Assembly (NCBI GenBank): GCA_040905665.1
Contig: JBBDRD010000035.1
Span: 186,001-250,000, forward strand
Direction: 5' to 3'
Source of the DNA: DASVCN01 sp040905665
Lineage (GTDB): Bacteria; Deinococcota; Deinococci; Deinococcales; Trueperaceae
DNA: 64,000 nt
Positions 58,653 to 64,000 of the stretch are shown one piece after another. Position 1 is the first letter of the stretch. Each line of letters begins with the position of its first letter. Under the pieces are notes generated by a model, which worked only from the letters and a program-made list of their open reading frames with translations, did not search any database and was not told where the DNA came from. Made by a program: the position numbers and the translations under genes.

Positions 58653-60884
58653 GTGAACGTACCGGAAGGCAAACGCTATACCACCATGCTAGGCGGCCGA
58701 GAGCTGAGCCTGGAGACAGGCAAATACGCCAAACAGGTCTCCGGCAGCGTGCTCGCGCGCTACGGCGACACAATGGTGCTGGTCACGGCTCAGATGTCCG
58801 ATGACACGAGCCCCATGAACTTCTTGCCCCTCACCGTCGAGTACGAGGAGCGGCATTACGCGATAGGAAAGATCCCGGGATCCTTCCTGCGGCGCGAGGG
58901 GCGGCCGGGAACGCAGGCCACCCTCAACGCTCGACTCATCGACCGGCAGATCCGGCCGCTCTTCCCCAAGAGCCTGCGCAACGAGATACAGGTAATTGTG
59001 ACGGTGCTCGCCGCCGATCAGAAGAACGACCCGGCGCCGATCGCCGCCATTGCGGCATCTGCAGCTCTAGGCCTTTCCGACATTCCCTGGAACGGACCCA
59101 CCGCCTGCGGCAGCGTGGGTTATATCGACGGGGAATACGTTTTGAATCCCACGTTTCAGCAGATCGAGGAAGGCTCGCAGCTCGAGCTGACCGTCGCCAC
59201 CACGCAGGACGCGGTGCTGATGGTAGAGGCCTCGGCCGATGAACTGCCCGAGGATGTGATGGTCGGGGCGATAGAGTTCGCACAGGCGGAACTCGCTAGC
59301 GTAACCGAACTCATCGCGCGCATGCGTGAGGACGCTGGCCACCCGAAACGCGCCTATACCGCGCCCAGCGAGCTGTCGCAGGAACTCATCGACGATATGG
59401 CGCGCCGGGCCCGTGAGGCCGGTTTGCGTGACGCGCTGCTCACCAAGGGCAAGCACGAGCGAAGCGAAGCCATCAAGTCTCTGCGTAACCGGATAATCGA
59501 ACAGCAGGTGCCCGACGCTCAAGCCGAAGGCGCGAAGGAGCGGCTCCAGGAGCTCAAGGCCGCCTACGGCAAGGCCGAGCAGGCGGAACTGCGCCAGTTG
59601 GTGATCGAGGAGGGTCTGCGTACCGATGGTCGCCAGCCATCCGACATCAGGCCAATCTGGATCGAAGTTGGGATGCTGCCCACGGCTCATGGATCGGCAG
59701 TGTTCACCAGGGGCGAAACTCAGGTTCTGGCGGTCGCCACCCTGGGAACCGGGCGCAGCAATCGGTTGGTCGACGACCTCGGCCTGGAAGACACCGAAGA
59801 GTTCATGCTCCATTACAACTTTCCGCCCTACTCCACCGGTGAGGCAAAGCGATTGCGCGGAGTCTCCCGTCGCGAGTTGGGCCACGGCAACCTGGCGCGA
59901 CGCTCGTTGGAGCGGATGATCCCCTCGCAGGAAGCTTTCCCCTACGTTATTCGCGTGGTTGGTGAGACCCTGGAGTCGAACGGCTCGAGCTCGATGGCAA
60001 CTGTTTGCGCCTCGAGCTTGGCGCTGATGGACGCCGGCGTTCCGATTCGCAAGCCGGTCGCCGGAATCGCCATGGGTCTGGTGAAGGAGGGGGAGCGCTT
60101 CAAGATCCTCTCCGACATCCTAGGTTCCGAAGATGCGTTGGGCGACATGGACTTCAAGGTGACCGGTAGCCGTGACGGCGTGACCGCGCTGCAGATGGAC
60201 ATCAAGATCTCGGGCATCAATGCCGACATCATGCGTCAGGCGCTCGATCAGGCTCGCGCCGGTCGGCTTCACATCCTCGGCATCATGGGAGACGTACTAC
60301 CCACCTCCCGATCCGAGCTCTCGCAGAACGCTCCCCGAATCGTCACCGTGAAGATTCCTGTCGACAAGATCGGTTCGATAATTGGACCGGGCGGGAAGCA
60401 GATCCGCGAGCTCGAGGCGCTGGGCGTAAGCGTCGAAGTGGGCGAGGACGGCAATATCAAGCTCTACAGCGAGGACTCCGGGGCAGCCGCCGAGGTGCGC
60501 CGCCGCATCGAGGAGCTAACCGCCGTTGCCGAGGTCGGTAAGGTCTACCAGGGAACGATTGCCAAGGTCGTCGACTTTGGCGCCTTCGTCAACCTCTTCG
60601 CCGGCACCGATGGCCTCCTGCACATCTCACAGATCGCCGAAGAGCGCGTCGAGAACGTCTCCGATCACCTCCGTGAGGGTGAGCGGATCGAGGTCAAGGT
60701 AAACAGCATCGACGACCGAGGAAAGATAGACCTCGTTCGACCGGAGCTCGAGGGCAAGATCGCCCCGCGTCGCAGTGGCGGCGGGGGACGGCCCGATCGC
60801 GGTGGACGAGACGGTCCCCGCGGTGGCCGGGGGCCTTCAGGTGGAGGGGATCGTGGGGACCGCGGAGGACGCGACCGGCGCTAG
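58653..60884 (+). CDS. pnp: Polyribonucleotide nucleotidyltransferase (PNPase)
   Basis: 743 aa. Two RNase PH domains (about 1-230 and 320-550) flank the alpha-helical domain. KH (about 563-625: VKIPVDKIGSIIGPGGKQIRELE) and S1 (about 630-700: GKVYQGTIAKVVDFGAFVNL) follow. The tail after 705 is a Gly/Arg/Asp-rich RGG-like stretch (GGRDGPRGGRGPSGGGDRGD) that probably aids RNA binding. It degrades RNA 3'-5' using phosphate. GTG start with AAGGAGAG upstream. Confidence 0.97.
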   Translation: MNVPEGKRYTTMLGGRELSLETGKYAKQVSGSVLARYGDTMVLVTAQMSDDTSPMNFLPLTVEYEERHYAIGKIPGSFLRREGRPGTQATLNARLIDRQIRPLFPKSLRNEIQVIVTVLAADQKNDPAPIAAIAASAALGLSDIPWNGPTACGSVGYIDGEYVLNPTFQQIEEGSQLELTVATTQDAVLMVEASADELPEDVMVGAIEFAQAELASVTELIARMREDAGHPKRAYTAPSELSQELIDDMARRAREAGLRDALLTKGKHERSEAIKSLRNRIIEQQVPDAQAEGAKERLQELKAAYGKAEQAELRQLVIEEGLRTDGRQPSDIRPIWIEVGMLPTAHGSAVFTRGETQVLAVATLGTGRSNRLVDDLGLEDTEEFMLHYNFPPYSTGEAKRLRGVSRRELGHGNLARRSLERMIPSQEAFPYVIRVVGETLESNGSSSMATVCASSLALMDAGVPIRKPVAGIAMGLVKEGERFKILSDILGSEDALGDMDFKVTGSRDGVTALQMDIKISGINADIMRQALDQARAGRLHILGIMGDVLPTSRSELSQNAPRIVTVKIPVDKIGSIIGPGGKQIRELEALGVSVEVGEDGNIKLYSEDSGAAAEVRRRIEELTAVAEVGKVYQGTIAKVVDFGAFVNLFAGTDGLLHISQIAEERVENVSDHLREGERIEVKVNSIDDRGKIDLVRPELEGKIAPRRSGGGGRPDRGGRDGPRGGRGPSGGGDRGDRGGRDRR

Positions 60885-60892
60885 CTATACTC

Positions 60893-60898
60893 TGCTCG
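60893..60898 (+). promoter_or_regulatory. -10 box ahead of the RNase J gene
   Basis: TATACT 9 nt after the pnp stop. If used, it gives a 5' leader of about 210 nt before the RNase J start at 61115, unusually long for this window; the leader holds no gene that I can support. Confidence 0.4.
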
Positions 60899-61114
60899 AC
60901 GATGTGATCCCGTTTGGGTCGGTCCTGCACTGTGTAAGCAGTTACCGGCCCGAAGCGCCACACCGTTGCAGGCAAATGGTGGCACGCCAAGAAGAGCAAA
61001 TACCAGGAATGATCCATTTCCAACCGGCGGGCGGAGCGCCTCTGCAGACGCAGGGGCACGGCTCCAGTTCGTACGGCATGGAATTGGTGGAGTAGGAAAG
61101 ACCAGAGGAGCCTC

Positions 61115-62773
61115 ATGGCAAAGAAAGATGAACGGAGCCTGCGCATCATCCCACTAGGAGGGATGGGCGAAATTGGCAAGAACATGTTCGCATTCCAGTA
61201 CGAGGACGAGATTCTCATGGTCGACGGCGGCCTGGCGTTTCCCGATGCCGACATGCTGGGCGTGGACATCCTCGTGCCCAAGATCGACTGGGTGATAGAG
61301 AACGCCGAAAAGATCAAGGGCTGGGTGCTCACGCACGGGCACGAGGATCATATCGGCGGGCTGCCCTACATGCTCAAGCTGCTGCCCAAGATTCCCATGT
61401 ACGGAGCAAAGCTCACGCTGGGACTTCTGCGTGGCAAGTTCGAGGAGTTCAAGCTTCGCGAGAGCGACGTCGACCTGCACGAGGTGTCGACGGATGCGAG
61501 GGTGAAGATCAGCAAGAATTTCACCGTCGATTACTTCCGCATGACTCACTCGATCCCCGATAACAGCGGACTGATCATTCATACCCCTATCGGACGGATC
61601 GTGCATTCGGGGGACTTCAAGCTCGACTACAACCCGGCGGACGGCAAGACGAGCCACCTGCACAAGCTGGCGCAAGCGGGCGAGGACGGTGTGCTTCTGC
61701 TCATCTCCGACTCGACCAACGCCGAACGACCCGGTTACACCTCCTCTGAGCGCGACGTCAAGAACGCCGTAGACGAGATCATTGCCCGAGCCCGCGGCCG
61801 CGTGATCGTTACGACCTTTTCGTCGCACGTTCACCGGCTCCAAAACTTCATCCGCGTTGGTGAGGCCCATGACCGGCGAATAGTGATGGAGGGGCGTTCG
61901 ATGGTGAAGAACGCGACCATCGCGCAGGAACTTGGTTACCTGGAGCTCAAACAGCCGATGATCGCGACGGACGATATCGGCGACCTGCAGGACGACAAGC
62001 TGCTGTTCCTCTGCACCGGTTCCCAAGGTCAACCGATGGCCGCACTCTCGCGCCTGGCGGCGGGCAACCACCGCAAGATCCAACTCACCGCCGGAGATAC
62101 CGTGATCATGTCGTCCAACCCCATCCCTGGCAACGAGGAGGCGGTGGGCCGCGTCATCAACCAGCTCTACGAGCGCGGGGTGAATGTCTTCTACCCGCCC
62201 AACTACCGGGTTCATGCTTCGGGCCACGCCAGCCACGAGGAACTCAAGCTGATCCTCGACCTCACCCGGCCGAAGTTCTTCATTCCCTGGCACGGTGAGA
62301 TTCGCCACCAGGTGAACCACAGGAAGCTGGCCGAGGGGATGTCGAGTGCTCCCTTGAAAAGCCTCATTCCACACAACGGCGACGTCATCGAGGTAACGAA
62401 GGATGATATTCAGGTTGTCGGCCAAGTGGAATCGGGCGTCGTCTTCATCGACAGTGTGGGCAAGAGCACCGATCAGATCACGGAGCCGATCATCCGCGAC
62501 CGCCAGATGCTCTCCAATGAGGGTGTGGTCGTGGTCATGGCTTTGGCTGGCAGGCAGCCCAGCGTCGAGGTGATCACGCGCGGCGTGGCGCAGCAGAACG
62601 GCGAGCTGAGTCAGGAGATCCAGCGGATCGCGCTGGAGAGTCTCAAGCGGGGTATCCGCGAGAAGCGCCGGCTAAATGATATTCGGGACGATATCTTCTA
62701 TCCTGTGCGGCGCTATCTGCGTAAGGCCACCGGGCGAAACCCGCTGATCGTGCCGACGGTTATCGAGGGGTAG
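61115..62773 (+). CDS. rnj: Ribonuclease J
   Basis: 552 aa. The metallo-beta-lactamase/beta-CASP core begins LRIIPLGGMGEIGKNM; His74, His76, Asp78 and His79 (THGHEDHIGG) bind zinc, SGDFKLDYNP and TTFSSHVHRLQNF are beta-CASP motifs, and FCTGSQGQPMAAL follows. The C-terminal domain ends NPLIVPTVIEG. It has 5'-exo- and endonuclease activity on mRNA and rRNA, and its place behind pnp groups two RNA-decay enzymes. AGAGGAG 5 nt before ATG. The stop overlaps a 15-bp tandem repeat. Confidence 0.96.
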   Translation: MAKKDERSLRIIPLGGMGEIGKNMFAFQYEDEILMVDGGLAFPDADMLGVDILVPKIDWVIENAEKIKGWVLTHGHEDHIGGLPYMLKLLPKIPMYGAKLTLGLLRGKFEEFKLRESDVDLHEVSTDARVKISKNFTVDYFRMTHSIPDNSGLIIHTPIGRIVHSGDFKLDYNPADGKTSHLHKLAQAGEDGVLLLISDSTNAERPGYTSSERDVKNAVDEIIARARGRVIVTTFSSHVHRLQNFIRVGEAHDRRIVMEGRSMVKNATIAQELGYLELKQPMIATDDIGDLQDDKLLFLCTGSQGQPMAALSRLAAGNHRKIQLTAGDTVIMSSNPIPGNEEAVGRVINQLYERGVNVFYPPNYRVHASGHASHEELKLILDLTRPKFFIPWHGEIRHQVNHRKLAEGMSSAPLKSLIPHNGDVIEVTKDDIQVVGQVESGVVFIDSVGKSTDQITEPIIRDRQMLSNEGVVVVMALAGRQPSVEVITRGVAQQNGELSQEIQRIALESLKRGIREKRRLNDIRDDIFYPVRRYLRKATGRNPLIVPTVIEG

Positions 62774-62831
62774 GCGTACTCACTCCAGGCGTACTCACTC
62801 CAGGCGTACTCACTCCAGGCGTACTCACTCC
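62772..62831. repeat. 15-bp tandem repeat, four copies
   Basis: AGGCGTACTCACTCC repeated four times exactly (62772-62831). The first copy overlaps the RNase J stop codon and the fourth contains the stop of the convergent Nudix gene (TGA at 62827-62825), so the array fills the whole gap between the two genes. No spacers. Confidence 0.95.
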
Positions 62832-63460
62832 TTGATGAGCGTCTCTAAGCCCGCGGCGAGCCAGATAGCGAGCGCTTCCAGCTGTTCGCTCGCCGTGCCT
62901 CGGGCCTGAGCGATCAGGTCGTCCTCGATCAGGAGCGCATCGTTGGTTCGTAACTGGCAGTCGTAACCGGCAGCCGGCAAGGGTGTTCCACTGCGGTAGA
63001 GGTCTATCACCCGGGCTAGCGGCACCTCGTAGAGCTGGTAGACCTCGCGGCAGTTCAGGCTGTACCGGTCCAGGGGCAAGTCGCACACCAGCGCGAAGAC
63101 CTCCTGCATCTCGCGGTCGACGACGTTTGGATAGCGCCGTTCGCTTCGCCAAGTCCCCAAATGGGCCAACTGCTCCGGCCGCACATCCAGGCCGATCTCT
63201 TCCTCCGCCTCGCGGACGGCGTCGAAGACACTCTCCCCTGCGCTAAGGTGCCCGCCGACTGTGACATCGACCTTCTCCGGCTCCAGCTCCTTATGGCGCG
63301 AGCGCCGCTGCAGCAGGACGGTGCCGTCCTCGCGTGCAACCCAAAGGTGCAATACGCGGTGCCAGTCGCCGTCGCGGTGCACTTCGTTGCGGGGCTTCGT
63401 CTGCCCTGTCGGCGCGCCCGATTCATCGAGGACGTCGAGGAGTTCATCGCTGGCGTTCAT
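62825..63460 (-). CDS. Nudix hydrolase, IPP-isomerase-like/YfcD type
   Basis: 211 aa from ATG 63460. It opens DELLDVLDESGAPTGQTKPRNEVHRDGDWHRVLHLWV, the pattern of the IDI/YfcD Nudix group, with Nudix box GGHLSAGESVFDAVREAEEEIGL. The Cys and Glu needed for isopentenyl diphosphate isomerase are not evident, so a phosphohydrolase is more likely than an isomerase. A TAGAAT box lies 7 nt before the ATG (63468-63473), a leaderless start. GTG 63466 is an alternative. Confidence 0.88.
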   Translation of the reverse strand: MNASDELLDVLDESGAPTGQTKPRNEVHRDGDWHRVLHLWVAREDGTVLLQRRSRHKELEPEKVDVTVGGHLSAGESVFDAVREAEEEIGLDVRPEQLAHLGTWRSERRYPNVVDREMQEVFALVCDLPLDRYSLNCREVYQLYEVPLARVIDLYRSGTPLPAAGYDCQLRTNDALLIEDDLIAQARGTASEQLEALAIWLAAGLETLIKE

Positions 63461-63543
63461 TGGCACGATTCTACCCGCGCTGGATATCGCCTCCGACCGG
63501 AGCGATGAGGTGAATCACCGGTATCGCCGTGCGGACCCGGCGT

Positions 63544-63549
63544 TACACT
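63544..63549 (+). promoter_or_regulatory. Leaderless -10 box of the SLH-like gene
   Basis: TACACT, 5 nt before the ATG at 63555. Divergent from the Nudix promoter, whose -10 box is 71 bp away. Confidence 0.5.
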
Positions 63550-63554
63550 GCGGA

Positions 63555-64000
63555 ATGAAACGTTCTGGAGCAGGTCTGGGCATTCTCCTAGCAGGTGTCA
63601 TCCTCTGGGGAAGCGCACAAGGACAAGGTCCATTTCCGGACGTCCCGCCCTGCCACTGGGCAGCGGGGGCCGTTACCGAGCTGGCCGGCAAGTCCGAAGT
63701 CACACCTGAGCAAGCGCTCAACAGTCGTTACCTGGCCGAGAACTCGATCCGCCAGGTCTTCGAAGGCCTTCGCTGCGAATCGCCGGAGTGGAGCCGAGGG
63801 TTCGTCGCGAGTGCGCCGACGGATTGGCCCACTTCCCCGCGACTCGAGAATTTCCAGTTGACGGTCACGGACCTTCAACTGATGGAAACGCAAGGCACGG
63901 CAATCGTTACGCTGCTGGTGGTTGCGGACGGCACAACCAGCGAGCGGTCGGGCGAACTCGAGCTGTCGTTCGACGGCGGAATGTGGAGGGTCGACTATCA
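63555..64000 (+). CDS. Secreted protein with SLH-like N-terminus (3' end outside window)
   Basis: The frame is open to the end of the window, 148 codons. Signal peptide MKRSGAGLGILLAGVILWGSAQG, then FPDVPPCHWAAGAVTELAGKSEVTPEQ, the start of an S-layer-homology motif (F-x-D-V-P-x-x-H-W-A), then a mixed region with strands (NFQLTVTDLQLMETQGTAIVTLLVVADG, ELELSFDGGMWRVDY) resembling nuclear-transport-factor-like folds. Deinococcota use SLH-type domains to bind secondary cell-wall polymers. The full architecture cannot be seen. Confidence 0.8.
   Translation, partial: MKRSGAGLGILLAGVILWGSAQGQGPFPDVPPCHWAAGAVTELAGKSEVTPEQALNSRYLAENSIRQVFEGLRCESPEWSRGFVASAPTDWPTSPRLENFQLTVTDLQLMETQGTAIVTLLVVADGTTSERSGELELSFDGGMWRVDY

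Noticed and set aside
61154..62425. Minus-strand 423-codon frame
   Set aside because: Antisense to RNase J; shadow.

Overview
The window reads as a high-GC chromosomal segment from a member of the Deinococcota, most likely a Truepera-like lineage (inference). Four things support this. (1) PriA keeps its zinc-binding cysteines but has lost Walker A and the DEEH box, as reported for the Deinococcus PriA pseudohelicase. (2) At least thirteen genes carry a TANNNT -10 box only 5-8 nt upstream of the start codon, the leaderless arrangement common in Deinococcus. (3) CsoR has the Cys-His-His ligand set known from Thermus. (4) A bacterial AspRS and a true AsnRS lie in one gene string. No rRNA or tRNA gene was recognised; the only RNA gene seen is rnpB.

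Layout. 1-5.4 kb: end of an M20 peptidase, smc, a biotin-protein ligase and a small unknown gene. 5.6-6.3 kb: copper chaperone copZ and regulator csoR behind a CsoR-like palindrome. 6.2-17 kb: an accessory region of lower GC with about ten toxin-antitoxin (TA) loci (MazEF, several VapBC/PIN types, Phd-linked PIN toxins and a RES-Xre pair), roughly half of them visibly broken. It also holds a GNAT acetyltransferase, a methyltransferase, an unknown 239-aa protein and a tyrosine recombinase. A palindrome with the geometry of an Xer/dif site (7755-7780) and a repeat of its right half (14734-14747) bracket much of this region, the second lying just upstream of the recombinase.

17-38.7 kb: housekeeping genes. 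These are a lipoprotein, hisS, aspS, a HAD phosphatase, asnS, a convergent block (GerMN protein, cell-wall amidase, smpB, priA), purM, an SPFH protein, an OmpR-type two-component system, luxS, a lipoprotein, a NYN-domain protein, an MFS transporter, ligA and a BMP-family nucleoside-binding protein. 38.7-39.2 kb: RNase P RNA with an intrinsic terminator.

39.3-53.3 kb: a very compact division/cell-wall (dcw) cluster, mraZ-rsmH-ftsL-ftsI-murF-mraY-murD-ftsW-murG-murC-murB-ftsQ-ftsA-ftsZ, with most genes overlapping and MraZ boxes upstream. murE and ddl are absent from it. MraY lacks the conserved Asp of its FMGD motif.

53.3-64 kb: a Nudix hydrolase, ribF, an HTH fragment, a SpoU/TrmH methyltransferase, an S9 peptidase, rpsO and pnp separated by three hairpins, RNase J, a second Nudix hydrolase, and the start of a secreted SLH-like protein running off the end. 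Two unrelated 15-bp tandem repeats sit directly after ftsZ and after the RNase J gene.
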